This document shows, in pieces, positions 43,828 to 53,051 of a stretch of DNA of 64,000 bases (position 1 is the stretch's first letter; every line of letters begins with the position of its first letter). Both the position numbers and the translations under genes were made by a program. Under the pieces are notes generated by a model, which saw only the letters and a list, made by a program, of their open reading frames with translations, made no database searches and was not told where the DNA came from. The DNA is taken from contig NZ_JALNMJ010000019.1 in assembly GCF_023156505.1 (NCBI RefSeq), positions 47,734 through 111,733 on the forward strand, written 5' to 3'. Source of the DNA: Roseibium sediminicola. GTDB taxonomy: Bacteria > Pseudomonadota > Alphaproteobacteria > Rhizobiales > Stappiaceae.

Positions 43828-43914
43828 GCGTATTGCAGGCTGGCGTTCTCCTGCACGACATCCCCCGCGCTTGTGCCTATAGTGCCGCCAGCACAACCTG
43901 GGCAGGGGGAAAAA

Positions 43915-45249
43915 GTGAAACTGAGTGAAACGGAACTCGGCGACCTGGACACGCTGAAGGCACTCAGGGCCGAGGAACTGGCGGCTCAGAAGACCGCAAT
44001 GACCGGCCGTACGATTGCCCTGGTCGTCATCGCCGCGCTCGTCACCCTGCTCTCGCCCTGGCCGGCACCTCTTTTCACCTATGGACTGCTGGCGGTATTC
44101 GTCTGGCTCGGCTGGTGTGCCTGGTTCGTCGCCCGATCCGAGTGGGGCAGGCCCTGGCATCAATATCTTTTTGTCACGGCGGATTTTGCACTGCTGACTG
44201 TCACGCTGCTTTATCCAAATCCGCTGACCCCGTTCGACTACCCGCCGCAATTTGCCCTGCGTTTCGGCCCGTTCATCTATTTCTTCGTTCTGCTGGCCGG
44301 CCTCGCCTACGTTTACCAGCCCAGGCTGGTGCTGTGGGGCGGCATCTCAGGCTCAATCAGCTGGGCCATCGGCATCGCCTGCCTGATGGCTCTCCCCGAC
44401 ACCGTTGCGGCCCCGTCCGGAGAGACCGATTTCCAGACCCTGTTCGCCGCAATCGCAAATCCAACCTATGTAGACGCCGGCGTAGCTCTCCAGGAAATTG
44501 CTGTGTTCCTGATTGCCGCCGGCCTGCTGGCCCTGGCGGTCAGGCGCTCACGGACGATTGCCCTGCGGCAGGCGGTTCTGGCCCGGGAGAAGGAAAATCT
44601 CGGCCGGTATTTTCCGAAAAAGACAGCCCAGATGCTGGCCGAACGCACCGATCCCTTTTCCAGTCCGAGCGAACATGAGGCCGCCGTTCTGTTCGCCGAC
44701 CTGGTCGCCTTCACCTCCTGGTCGGAAAAGCATAGCCCGAAGGAAACCATCAAGCTCCTGCGTGAGGTCCACGGCCTGCTGGCCGAGGTAGTGTTCCGGC
44801 ATGACGGCACCCTCGACAAATTCATCGGCGACGGCCTGATGGCAACCTTCGGCACGCCGGAACCCTCAAACGCCGACGCCTCGAACGCGGTCGCCGCCAT
44901 GATCGAGATGATCGAGGTGTTCGAACGCTGGAAACAGACCGGCGGTCCTGAAGAGGGCAGGCATTTGCGGCTCGCCGTTGGCGTGCATTACGGACCGGTG
45001 GTGGTCGGCAATATCGGCAGCCGCAGGCGGCTGGAATTTGCCGTTCTCGGCGACACGGTCAATGTGGCCAGCCGTCTGGAGGGCGCCACCAGGGACATCG
45101 GCTGCAGCTGTCTGGCAAGCGCCTCGCTGATCGCAGCCGCGGAAGCTGAAAACCGCCCTGACGTGGCGGCTCTCCGCGCCAGGCTGACCCATCGCGGCCC
45201 GATCAAGCTGCGCGGCCACAGTCGGGAAATCGACGTTTACCAGCTGTAA
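43915..45249 (+). CDS. Membrane class III adenylate cyclase
   Basis: The 444-residue protein has a six-helix-like N-terminal membrane region (about 32-230) and a C-terminal class III cyclase domain. Metal-binding Asp262 lies in VLFADLVAFTSW and Asp306 in KFIGDGLMATFG; Lys302 and the LGDTVNVASRLE segment supply adenine-specifying and transition-state residues, so it should be active and ATP-specific. It probably senses a membrane or periplasmic cue. The GTG at 43915 has GGGGGA upstream; an upstream GTG at 43873 is less likely. It is monocistronic between the TRAP operon and the GntR gene. Confidence 0.88.
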   Translation: MKLSETELGDLDTLKALRAEELAAQKTAMTGRTIALVVIAALVTLLSPWPAPLFTYGLLAVFVWLGWCAWFVARSEWGRPWHQYLFVTADFALLTVTLLYPNPLTPFDYPPQFALRFGPFIYFFVLLAGLAYVYQPRLVLWGGISGSISWAIGIACLMALPDTVAAPSGETDFQTLFAAIANPTYVDAGVALQEIAVFLIAAGLLALAVRRSRTIALRQAVLAREKENLGRYFPKKTAQMLAERTDPFSSPSEHEAAVLFADLVAFTSWSEKHSPKETIKLLREVHGLLAEVVFRHDGTLDKFIGDGLMATFGTPEPSNADASNAVAAMIEMIEVFERWKQTGGPEEGRHLRLAVGVHYGPVVVGNIGSRRRLEFAVLGDTVNVASRLEGATRDIGCSCLASASLIAAAEAENRPDVAALRARLTHRGPIKLRGHSREIDVYQL

Positions 45250-45348
45250 CAGCCTAGGGTCAGAGCAAAGGCATCATCCGCGAAACCCCGCCCATCTGCC
45301 CGTCACGCCACGGCTGGACATCCCGCATCCTCCCTGCTATGTCATCAA

Positions 45349-45361
45349 GTCATCTGATGAC
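45349..45361. promoter_or_regulatory. Operator-like palindrome before the GntR gene
   Basis: GTCATC-T-GATGAC is perfectly palindromic, and a further GTCATC occurs at 45341-45346. It is about 15 bp before the ATG, a typical autoregulatory FadR/GntR operator. Confidence 0.6.
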
Positions 45362-45375
45362 CTGATAAAACGCCC

Positions 45376-46053
45376 ATGCAATCGCTCAACAAGACCAGCC
45401 TGGCCGATCGTGCGGCGGACGCGATCCGCACCGAAATCGCCGGCAACCGCTGGCCGGTCGGGGAAAAACTGCCGAACGAAGCCAAACTCTCCGAATTCCT
45501 GTCGGTCAGCCGCGGAACCGTGCGCGAGGCCGTGCGCATCCTTGTCTCGCAAGGCTATCTGGAGACACGTCAGGGCTCGGGTACCTATGTGCTGTCGACC
45601 GCGGATGCGACCGGTCCGCTGACCATGGCGCGGCGGGCCAGCCTGCGCGACCAGTTCGAGGCGCGCCTTGCCCTCGACGCGGAAGCAGCCCGGCTGGCGG
45701 CCCTGCGCCAGACCCCTCAGGTGATCGTCGAGCTGCGCGCACTTTTGGACCGGCGCGGCAATTTCGACGGCAGCGACAAGGCAGGCTTCATTGCGCGCGA
45801 TCTGGCCTTTCACAAGGCCGTGGTGGCGGCCTCCAGAAACCGCGTTCTGGTCGACATGTACGCCTTCTTCTCCACGCTTATCAGCGAAACCATCGAGGCA
45901 ACGCTCGGCAAGGACTTGCAGGAACCCGACATGGCCGCCCACGCCGCCATCATCGACGCCATTGAAACAGGAAATCCGGACCGCGCGGAAGCCGTCGTGC
46001 GCGGCTTCATGGCGCCCGTCCTCAGAGACCTGGAACGGTTGCTCGGATCATGA
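45376..46053 (+). CDS. GntR family regulator, FadR subfamily
   Basis: The 225-residue protein has an N-terminal GntR winged helix (LADRAADAIRTEIAGNRWPVGEKLPNEAKLSEFLSVSRGTVREAVRILVSQGYLETRQGSGTYV) and a C-terminal all-helical FCD ligand domain (RDLAFHKAVVAASRNRVL, HAAIIDAIETGNPDRAEAVVRGFM), which in the family binds a metal and a carboxylate. It is coupled by ATGA overlap to an MFS gene, so it likely controls that carrier and itself. Confidence 0.92.
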   Translation: MQSLNKTSLADRAADAIRTEIAGNRWPVGEKLPNEAKLSEFLSVSRGTVREAVRILVSQGYLETRQGSGTYVLSTADATGPLTMARRASLRDQFEARLALDAEAARLAALRQTPQVIVELRALLDRRGNFDGSDKAGFIARDLAFHKAVVAASRNRVLVDMYAFFSTLISETIEATLGKDLQEPDMAAHAAIIDAIETGNPDRAEAVVRGFMAPVLRDLERLLGS

Positions 46054-47330
46054 GGGACACAGACCGGATAGATCCCGGTTCCATCGAGTTGATTGAAGCC
46101 GAGCCCCTGCTCGAGCGTGACAGCGTGGAGGCCGCGCCTGCGCCGGCGGCGATGGTCCGGCTTCTTCTCGGCGCCAGCCTGGTGCTGATCGCCTTCAATC
46201 TGCGGCCGGTCTTTTCCAGCGCGTCCGCGCTGCTTCCGGAAATTCGAAACGGCTTCGGACTTTCGAGTGCGGCGGCAAGCCTGCTGACCACCTTGCCGGT
46301 TCTGTGTCTCGGACTTTTTTCTCCTTTCGCCCCGATCCTCGCCCGCAGGATCGGCACGGAACGCACGCTTCTGGCCATTGTCTTCCTGCTGGCGCTTGGA
46401 ACGGCTGCGCGCGGCCTCGATTCCATTCCGCTGCTCTATCTCGGTACGGCACTCGCAGGCGCCTGCATTGCCGTCGGCAATGTCCTTCTGCCGGGCCTGG
46501 TCAAGCGTGACTTTCCCGACAAGGCCGCGCTGGTCACCGGCTGGTACACGATGGCTCTGTGCGCCGGTGCCGCCGGTGGTGCCGGCCTGACCATCCCGCT
46601 GCAATCCATGCTCGGCGGTTCCGTGAACGGCGCCCTGGCGATCTGGGCCGTGCCGGCGGTTGTCGTCGCGCTGCTGTGGCTGCCGCAAGTGCTGTCGTCC
46701 CGCAGCCGCGTCAAACGCGACCGCTATGCGGTCAGGGGCATGTGGCGCGACCGGCTTGCCTGGCACGTGACGCTGTTCATGGGCCTGCAATCCGCCCTCG
46801 CCTATTGCGTGTTCGGCTGGCTCGTTCCGATCCTCCGGGACCGTGGCCTGGATGGGGTGACGGCAGGCGCCGTCGTCTCCGTGTCCGTCATGGTCCAGGC
46901 CGTGGCCTGCCTGATCCTGCCCCATCTGGCCGTTCGCGGCCGGGACCAGCGGCTGATCAATGTCGCGCTCAGCGTTCTGGCGGTGACAGCCCTTCTCGGC
47001 CTGCAATTCGCCCCGCTGTCGACGGTCTGGCTCTGGGCCGTGCTGCAGGGGATCGGCCAGGGCGGCCTGATTGCCGTGGCGCTGACGGTGATCGTACTCC
47101 GAACAAAGGATCCGCATGCCGCTGCGCAACTGTCCGGCATGGCGCAATGCGTCGGCTATTCTCTGGCAGCCATCGGCCCGCTTCTGGTCGGCCTTATTCA
47201 GGGCTGGACCGGCAGTTTTGCCTGGAGCGCCGTCCTGTTCGTGGCGCTCGGCCTCGGCGCGGCCGTCAACGGCTACTTTGCGGGCCAAGCGCTCCAAGTT
47301 GAGGCCGAAACCGTGAAACTTGGCGGTTAG
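46050..47330 (+). CDS. CynX/NimT-type MFS transporter
   Basis: The 426-residue MFS carrier resembles the CynX/NimT family: LLLGASLVLIAFNLRPVFSSASALLPEIR near the start, with twelve predicted helices and the motif ILARRIGTERTLL. The N-terminal ~35 residues are cytoplasmic and acidic. Its start overlaps the GntR stop. CynX members handle cyanate or nitroimidazole-like small molecules, but the substrate here is not known. Confidence 0.85.
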   Translation: MRDTDRIDPGSIELIEAEPLLERDSVEAAPAPAAMVRLLLGASLVLIAFNLRPVFSSASALLPEIRNGFGLSSAAASLLTTLPVLCLGLFSPFAPILARRIGTERTLLAIVFLLALGTAARGLDSIPLLYLGTALAGACIAVGNVLLPGLVKRDFPDKAALVTGWYTMALCAGAAGGAGLTIPLQSMLGGSVNGALAIWAVPAVVVALLWLPQVLSSRSRVKRDRYAVRGMWRDRLAWHVTLFMGLQSALAYCVFGWLVPILRDRGLDGVTAGAVVSVSVMVQAVACLILPHLAVRGRDQRLINVALSVLAVTALLGLQFAPLSTVWLWAVLQGIGQGGLIAVALTVIVLRTKDPHAAAQLSGMAQCVGYSLAAIGPLLVGLIQGWTGSFAWSAVLFVALGLGAAVNGYFAGQALQVEAETVKLGG

Positions 47331-47340
47331 CGGGATCGCC

Positions 47341-47946
47341 TCAAACGTTGCGCAGCGTCCAGGCGGCCATTTCGGCGAAGACCCTGTCGGCGGAGGCGTT
47401 CATCGCCTCTACGGCCTTGTCGACCGAGGTGCTGCCCGACGGGGTTTCGGCGCGGAACACCTTGGTGGCGACCGTGCGGCCGTTGCGGTCGTTGACGACA
47501 CGTGCGGAGATCTCGACAAGACCGCGGTCTGTGCCGTCAACCCGGAGCTCGAACGCCCGGATTTCGGTCTGCAGCTGATAGTCGATCAGGAGCCCGTCGC
47601 CCGGCACGCCGACGCCGCGCAGGCGGCCGGTATTCTGCAGGGTTTCGACCAGTTTCTGCTGCACCACATTGGGCAGCGTGTCCGCCCAGGCACTGTCCGG
47701 GAAGTAGCTGTAGATCGGGCCCTTGTCGACAACGGCGATGTAGCTGGTGTCTAGGGCCTTCAGCGCCCGCGGCGCGGCCACCAGCACCTGGACGCGGCTG
47801 GCGCGGCCGGCAAGACCGGAGCCGTCGGCCGCGCGGATGCCGTAATAGGCGGACGGTGCGGAGCTGGCGCAGCCGGACACCAGCACGCCGAACCCGAGCG
47901 CTCCAAGAACGCCCCGGCGGGTCATGTCTGTGCCTGTCTTCGTCAT
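47341..47946 (-). CDS. ABC-type transport auxiliary lipoprotein (PqiC-like) of the Mla operon
   Basis: The 201-residue lipoprotein has a lipobox VSGC in its signal sequence (about residue 26), preceded by TRRGVLGALGFG. The domain shows YYGIRAADGSG, SRVQVLVAAPRALKALDTSYIAVV and YSYFPDSAWADTLPNVVQQKLVETL, typical of the outer-membrane auxiliary lipoproteins (ABC_trans_aux/PqiC). It is the last gene of the mlaE-mlaF-mlaD set and would be the outer-membrane end of the lipid path. Confidence 0.85.
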   Translation of the reverse strand: MTKTGTDMTRRGVLGALGFGVLVSGCASSAPSAYYGIRAADGSGLAGRASRVQVLVAAPRALKALDTSYIAVVDKGPIYSYFPDSAWADTLPNVVQQKLVETLQNTGRLRGVGVPGDGLLIDYQLQTEIRAFELRVDGTDRGLVEISARVVNDRNGRTVATKVFRAETPSGSTSVDKAVEAMNASADRVFAEMAAWTLRNV

Positions 47947-47973
47947 GCGCCCTTGCCTCTTAATTCTTCTGTC

Positions 47974-49968
47974 TCATCGCCGGCGCCCGCCTGTATAGGT
48001 CGGCACATCCTCGCCCCCGAAGATCACCCGGTTCGGACTGCGTTCAAAACTCTCCGCCGCGCGCTGGATCGAGATCAGCGTACGATTGACCTGGCCAAGC
48101 GCCGCGGAGAAATCCGACGAGCCCTGGGTCGCGAATTTGGAAAGGCCACCGGCAATCGTATCCGCCCGGCTCTCAAAAGCCACGGCGATCTTGCGGATGG
48201 CCTGTGCTGCGAGCGTCGCTTCCTTGATCAAGCCCTCACCGTCGCCATCCACCATGGTGGAAACCTTCTCGACCAGGCTTTCAACCCGCACGGACGTGGA
48301 GTTCAGCGTCGCAGTCATCTGCTTCGCGTCGGTGATGATCTGGTCGACATCCGGTGTGCGCTTCTGCAGGTTCGCCGTCATCTCCTGGACATTGTCCGCC
48401 GCCTTGCGGGCGCTGGCCAGGATCGCCGGAATACCGTCTTCCGGATTGGCGAGGCCCGAAGCCGCCGTCTCGACCGAGCCGACGATGTTGGCGACCTTTT
48501 CCGGATCCACCGCCTGCATCAGTTCGTTGGCCGTTTCCAGCGTCGTCGCAAAGCGTTCGGCGGCGGCCTGGACATCTGTGATCAATGCCGCGATCCGGTC
48601 ATCCTGACCGCGCACTGTGGCGGAAACCGCCTCGAAATTCTGCACCGTCGACTTGGTGGAGGCGATGATCTCGTTGATCTGGCTCTGCTGATTGTTGAAG
48701 TTGTCGACGATGGCGGCGACATTGTCGACGGTTTTGCCGACTTTATCCGGATCGACGCTTGCCAGGATCTCGTCGACCCGCACCAGCGAGGCATTCATGC
48801 CCTCTGAAAAGGTGCTGACGGAAGTGACAACCTGCTCGACCCGCAGCGGATCGATGGCGGCGGCAATCTCCACCCCGCGGCTCATGATCGTATCGACCTT
48901 GGCAACCACATCGCGGCTGCCTTCCAGGATCTCCACAACGGTGCCTTCGCGCTGCTGAATGACCTCGACGATCTGGCTGACGTTCTCCATGGTCTTGCTT
49001 GTGGAGCTGATCAGCGTGTCGATGTCACCGGTCCGCTTTTCAAGCACGTCGCCGAGCGCCGCGGCACCCGCCATGACCTTCTCGATGTCCTCGGGCTTCA
49101 CCGCTTCGACAATCTTGTGCACGTTGTCGAGGCCCTCGTTCAGGTTCTTGGTGAAGGTCTCCAGTTCCTTGGCGGCGCTCTGCGCGTCGGCCATCAGCAG
49201 GTCGATGTCCTTGCTGGCCTTGCCGAGGCTTTCAGAGAAAGTGCTGAAATCGTCGACAATCGCCGTCACCTTGTCGGACGGCACGGCGGCCATCAGCCGC
49301 TCACCCTCGTCGACCAGCTTTTCGAGCCGGCTGGAGAGGCTCGAGAAGGCATCCGATGCCTTGCCGATGCTGGCCATGAAGTCCTTCACGCCATCGGAAT
49401 TGGCCGCTAGCGCGTCGGAAAATGTTTCCGCGTTGTTGATGATCTTGGAGATCGCAGGCCCGTTGTCCTTCAAAAGGTCGTCGACCGTCTTCATGGTCGA
49501 ATCCGCCCGCTTCAGCACGTCGCGAGCACCGTCGACAATATCGTCGAAGAAGGACCGTTCGGCCTCGATTTCCGGCACCTTGCCGTCGTCGCGGCCCAGG
49601 AGAAGAGGAGAATCGGAGGTTCCGCCGCTCAGATCCACATAGGCGACACCGGTCAGGCCTGTAAAGTTCAGGGTTGCCTTGGTATCCTCGCGCAACGGAG
49701 TGGTCGGCCTGATGCGGACCGTGGCCACAACCTTGGTCGGGTCCCCGGGCGCGAAATCCAGGGATTTCACGTCACCGACCTTGATACCGTTGAACAGCAC
49801 CTGGCCGCCGACCGGAAGGCCGGTCACCGGCCCCGGATAGAGGATCTTCAGTTCCACGTTCTGGCGGGATTCGGCGGAGACGGCCTTCCAGTAAACAAAA
49901 CCGAACGCACCGATCAGTATGGCCACCATAAAAGCACCGATCAGGATGTAGTTCGCTCTGGTTTCCAT
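47974..49968 (-). CDS. mlaD: Long MlaD/MCE family lipid-transport protein
   Basis: The 664-residue protein has an N-terminal membrane anchor (about 8-28) and one MCE domain (about 37-115: VELKILYPGPVTGLPVGGQVLFNGIKVGDV, then TGLTGVAYVDLSGG). It is followed by a ~500-residue helical region, far longer than E. coli MlaD (about 180 residues). The helical part contains at least five recurring units beginning V-x-P-[DE]-[KD]-[VI] at about residues 229, 290, 372, 405 and 487. MCE hexamers form lipid tunnels; the long tail could span the periplasm. It overlaps no gene but lies 10 bp after mlaF. Confidence 0.88.
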   Translation of the reverse strand: METRANYILIGAFMVAILIGAFGFVYWKAVSAESRQNVELKILYPGPVTGLPVGGQVLFNGIKVGDVKSLDFAPGDPTKVVATVRIRPTTPLREDTKATLNFTGLTGVAYVDLSGGTSDSPLLLGRDDGKVPEIEAERSFFDDIVDGARDVLKRADSTMKTVDDLLKDNGPAISKIINNAETFSDALAANSDGVKDFMASIGKASDAFSSLSSRLEKLVDEGERLMAAVPSDKVTAIVDDFSTFSESLGKASKDIDLLMADAQSAAKELETFTKNLNEGLDNVHKIVEAVKPEDIEKVMAGAAALGDVLEKRTGDIDTLISSTSKTMENVSQIVEVIQQREGTVVEILEGSRDVVAKVDTIMSRGVEIAAAIDPLRVEQVVTSVSTFSEGMNASLVRVDEILASVDPDKVGKTVDNVAAIVDNFNNQQSQINEIIASTKSTVQNFEAVSATVRGQDDRIAALITDVQAAAERFATTLETANELMQAVDPEKVANIVGSVETAASGLANPEDGIPAILASARKAADNVQEMTANLQKRTPDVDQIITDAKQMTATLNSTSVRVESLVEKVSTMVDGDGEGLIKEATLAAQAIRKIAVAFESRADTIAGGLSKFATQGSSDFSAALGQVNRTLISIQRAAESFERSPNRVIFGGEDVPTYTGGRRR

Positions 49969-49978
49969 TCAGTCCAAC

Positions 49979-50788
49979 CTATATTCGGCGCAATGCCCGC
50001 TCGCCGCGGAAATAAGACTTGATCCAGGGATCGTCATTTTTTGTCATGTCGTCCAGTGTTCCAATCGCCAGAACACGCTTTTTCCCAAGAACAGCAATGC
50101 GATCGCAGATGGAATGCAGACTGTCCAGGTCATGTGTAACCATATAAACGGTCAGTCCGAGTGTCGAACTCAGGTTTGCAATCAGCGAATCAAAAGCAGC
50201 CGCCCCAATTGGATCCAGACCGGAGGTCGGCTCGTCCAGAAACACCAAATCGGGGTCGAGTGCAAGGGCGCGGGCCAGGCTGGCGCGCTTGACCATGCCG
50301 CCGGAGAGTTCCGACGGCAGCTTGTCCGCGGCGTCCTGGGGCAGTCCGACCAGCTCGAGTTTCAGGCTCGCAAGTTCATCCATCAGCTGCGGTGACAGAT
50401 TCAGATGCTCACGCATGGGCACCTGAATGTTCTGCTTGACCGACAGCGAAGAGAACAGGGCCCCTTGCTGGAACAGCACCCCCCAGCGGCGCTCGATCGC
50501 CTTGCGTTCCTTCTGATTGGCGCGCGACAGATCGTGCCCGAAGACCGAAATGGCCCCGGTCCGCTTGGGCGTCAGCCCGAGAATGGTTCGCATCAGCACG
50601 GATTTGCCGGTGCCCGACCCGCCGACAAATCCCAGCACCTCGCCCCGGCGCACGTCCAGGTCCAGATCCTGCAGAATGATCTTAGAGCCGAAGCCGACGG
50701 TGACGTCGCGCACCGACAGGACGTGATCGGCGTCCTCTCCCGTATCCAGGGTCTCCATCGCCGGGGTATCTGTCGCTGGCTGATTCAT
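49979..50788 (-). CDS. mlaF: Mla-type ABC transporter ATP-binding protein MlaF
   Basis: The 269-residue ATPase has Walker A GGSGTGKS, the signature LSGGMVKRASLARALALDPDLVFLDEP including Walker B and the switch region VTHDLDSL. SGGM instead of SGGQ is characteristic of the MlaF family. It energises phospholipid movement through MlaE and MlaD. It lies 8 bp after mlaE. Confidence 0.92.
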   Translation of the reverse strand: MNQPATDTPAMETLDTGEDADHVLSVRDVTVGFGSKIILQDLDLDVRRGEVLGFVGGSGTGKSVLMRTILGLTPKRTGAISVFGHDLSRANQKERKAIERRWGVLFQQGALFSSLSVKQNIQVPMREHLNLSPQLMDELASLKLELVGLPQDAADKLPSELSGGMVKRASLARALALDPDLVFLDEPTSGLDPIGAAAFDSLIANLSSTLGLTVYMVTHDLDSLHSICDRIAVLGKKRVLAIGTLDDMTKNDDPWIKSYFRGERALRRI

Positions 50789-50796
50789 CGGCAGGC

Positions 50797-51945
50797 TCAG
50801 ACTCCAATAGCGGCAAAGAACACCGCGAAAAATCCATCGACCACGATGACCAGAAAGATCGCCTTGACCACGGACATGGTCGTGTGGCGCCCGAGCGATT
50901 CGGAAGAGCCTTCGACCTTCAGACCTTCCACGCAGGCGATAAGACCAACGATCAACGCCATGAACGGCGCTTTCACGAGGCCGACCACCAGCGTGTCGAT
51001 GGAGATCGCCGCCTGCAACTGCGTCAGGTATGCGGCTGGCGGAATGTCCAGGTAGATCCAGGTGATCAGGCCGGAACCGAACAGGGCGGCCATGTCGGAA
51101 ATGAAGGTCAGGATCGGCAGGGCAACCATCAGCGCCAGGATTCTCGGCAGAACCAGCACTTCCGTGACGCTTAGGCCGATTACATGCAGCGCATCGACTT
51201 CTTCCTGCATGCGCATGGCCCCAAGTTCCGCCGTGAACGCGGACCCCGAGCGGCCGGCGACCATGATCGCGGTCAGGATGACGCCGATTTCACGCAGCAC
51301 CAGAATGCCCGCCAAGTCGACAACATAGATGTCCGCCCCGAATTGCCTGAGATAAAATCCGCCCTGTTGCGAGATGATGGCACCGATCAGAAAACTCATC
51401 AGCGCCACGATTGGCACCGCGCCGACACAGCTGCGCTCGAATTGCACCGCGATGGAGATGCTGCGCAGGCGTTTGGGCTGCATGAGAACGGTCGACAGCA
51501 CCAGCCCCAGAGAGCCCAGGATATGAAGCATGGCCTTCGCATCCTGAAAGGCATCAACCATATGGCGACCGATGTTCTCCAGGAAACCGGCGATGGAAAA
51601 GCCGTTGTAGTCTGGTTTCCAGCTCGGCGGATGATGGCTTTCGATTTCGTCAAAGAGCGACTGACGGACCGGCGTCACGCCGGTCAGCCCTACCCGGCGG
51701 CCCTTGAATTCCAACCGGCCGCGGGTGCGGTGAATCAGCCAGGCGCCGCTGGTGTCCAGATGGTCGATCCCGGAAACATCGATGCAGGTCAGCTGATCGC
51801 GGGCGACCTGGAGGTCAGTCAGCTCCTTTTCGGCATCGCCGATGGTGCTGACGGTCCAGTCGCCGGTCAGGGCCAGGAACTGATGTTCGGGACCGTCCGC
51901 CTTCAGAGCGATCGACGGTGCCGTGTTTTTTTCCAAGAATGCCAT
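50797..51945 (-). CDS. mlaE: MlaE permease with fused N-terminal STAS domain
   Basis: The 382-residue protein joins a STAS/MlaB-like domain (about 1-110; DQLTCIDVSGIDHLDTSGAWLI) to the MlaE permease domain (about 125-382; GAVPIVALMSFLIGAIISQQGGFYLRQFGA, VDLAGILVLREIGVILTAIMVAGRSGSAFTAELGAMRMQEEVDAL). In E. coli the STAS protein MlaB is separate; the fusion is common in alphaproteobacteria. It is the first gene of the operon, divergent from dgcN. Confidence 0.92.
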   Translation of the reverse strand: MAFLEKNTAPSIALKADGPEHQFLALTGDWTVSTIGDAEKELTDLQVARDQLTCIDVSGIDHLDTSGAWLIHRTRGRLEFKGRRVGLTGVTPVRQSLFDEIESHHPPSWKPDYNGFSIAGFLENIGRHMVDAFQDAKAMLHILGSLGLVLSTVLMQPKRLRSISIAVQFERSCVGAVPIVALMSFLIGAIISQQGGFYLRQFGADIYVVDLAGILVLREIGVILTAIMVAGRSGSAFTAELGAMRMQEEVDALHVIGLSVTEVLVLPRILALMVALPILTFISDMAALFGSGLITWIYLDIPPAAYLTQLQAAISIDTLVVGLVKAPFMALIVGLIACVEGLKVEGSSESLGRHTTMSVVKAIFLVIVVDGFFAVFFAAIGV

Positions 51946-52037
51946 TCCGGCTGGCTGCCCTCTTGCCGCTGGTTCGTCATCCCTCGTATACCTGATTGAG
52001 AAGTTTAACGTCCAGCAGCCACTTGAAAGCTTTGTCC

Positions 52038-53051
52038 ATGGAAATTGCCCGTCCTTACCTGTTGTTCCTCGGTGACGTTCCTGATGCCCTGGCCGCCAAG
52101 ACCGCGATTGGCATCGTCGATTGGCGCAAGGACTGGTGTCTTGGCCAGGTGCGCCTGCCCGGTTGCGCCGCCGACACGGGGCTTCCGGACCAGACGATTG
52201 CCGAAGGCGCGGCGGCCGGTGCGAAAACTTTCATCATCGGCGCCGTCAATGCCGGCGGCCGTCTGCCCGAACATTGGGTCGAATCGGTTGTCGAGGCCCT
52301 CGACGCGGGTCTCGACGTTGCCTCCGGACTGCATGTCCGCCTCGCCAGCATTCCTGCCATCAAGGACGCGGCGGAACGAAACGGCCGCCAGTTGCACGAT
52401 GTGCGCCACAGCACGGAGACCTTCGCCACCGGCAAGGGCACCAAGCGGTCCGGCAAACGCATCCTGGCTGTCGGCACCGATTGTTCGGTCGGCAAGAAAT
52501 ACACCGCGCTTGCCATGGACAAGGCCATGAATGAGCGCGGCTACAAGAGCTCCTTCTGTGCCACTGGCCAGACCGGCGTGTTCATTTCCGGGCGCGGCGT
52601 CGCTCTCGACGCCGTGATCGCGGACTTCATTTCCGGCGCCGCCGAATGGATCTCACCGGCAACTGAAGACGATCACTGGCAGATTGTCGAGGGCCAGGGC
52701 TCCCTGTTCCACCCGTCTTTCGCCGGTGTGACCCTGGGCCTCCTGCACGGTTCCCAGCCGGACGGCTTTATCGTCTGCCATGAGCCGACCCGCACCAGGA
52801 TGCGCGGTGTCGAGACGCCCCTGCCGACCATCCAGCAGGTGATCGACATGACGATCCAGTGCGGCCAGCTGACCAATCCGGAGATCCGCTGTGTCGGCAT
52901 CGCCGTCAACACCCAGGCGCTCGACGACGACGAGGCGCTCGCCTATCTCGCCAAGATCGGCGAGAAACACGGGCTGCCGGCGACCGACCCGGTCCGCTAT
53001 GGCATGGAGGCGATTGTCGACAAGGTGTCCGCCGAGTTCGGCGCGCCATGA
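52038..53051 (+). CDS. dgcN: N-acetyltransferase DgcN (DUF1611 family)
   Basis: The 337-residue protein belongs to the DUF1611/P-loop family named DgcN in D-amino acid catabolism, where it acetylates D-glutamate before racemisation by DgcA. Visible are YLLFLGDVPDALAAKTAIGIVDW and the P-loop-like GTDCSVGKKYTALAM, then ATGQTGVFISGRG and CHEPTRTRMRG. ATG 52038 is used; an in-frame TTG at 51996 is unlikely. Its stop overlaps the dgcA start. The assignment comes from family memory plus the DgcA neighbour. Confidence 0.8.
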   Translation: MEIARPYLLFLGDVPDALAAKTAIGIVDWRKDWCLGQVRLPGCAADTGLPDQTIAEGAAAGAKTFIIGAVNAGGRLPEHWVESVVEALDAGLDVASGLHVRLASIPAIKDAAERNGRQLHDVRHSTETFATGKGTKRSGKRILAVGTDCSVGKKYTALAMDKAMNERGYKSSFCATGQTGVFISGRGVALDAVIADFISGAAEWISPATEDDHWQIVEGQGSLFHPSFAGVTLGLLHGSQPDGFIVCHEPTRTRMRGVETPLPTIQQVIDMTIQCGQLTNPEIRCVGIAVNTQALDDDEALAYLAKIGEKHGLPATDPVRYGMEAIVDKVSAEFGAP

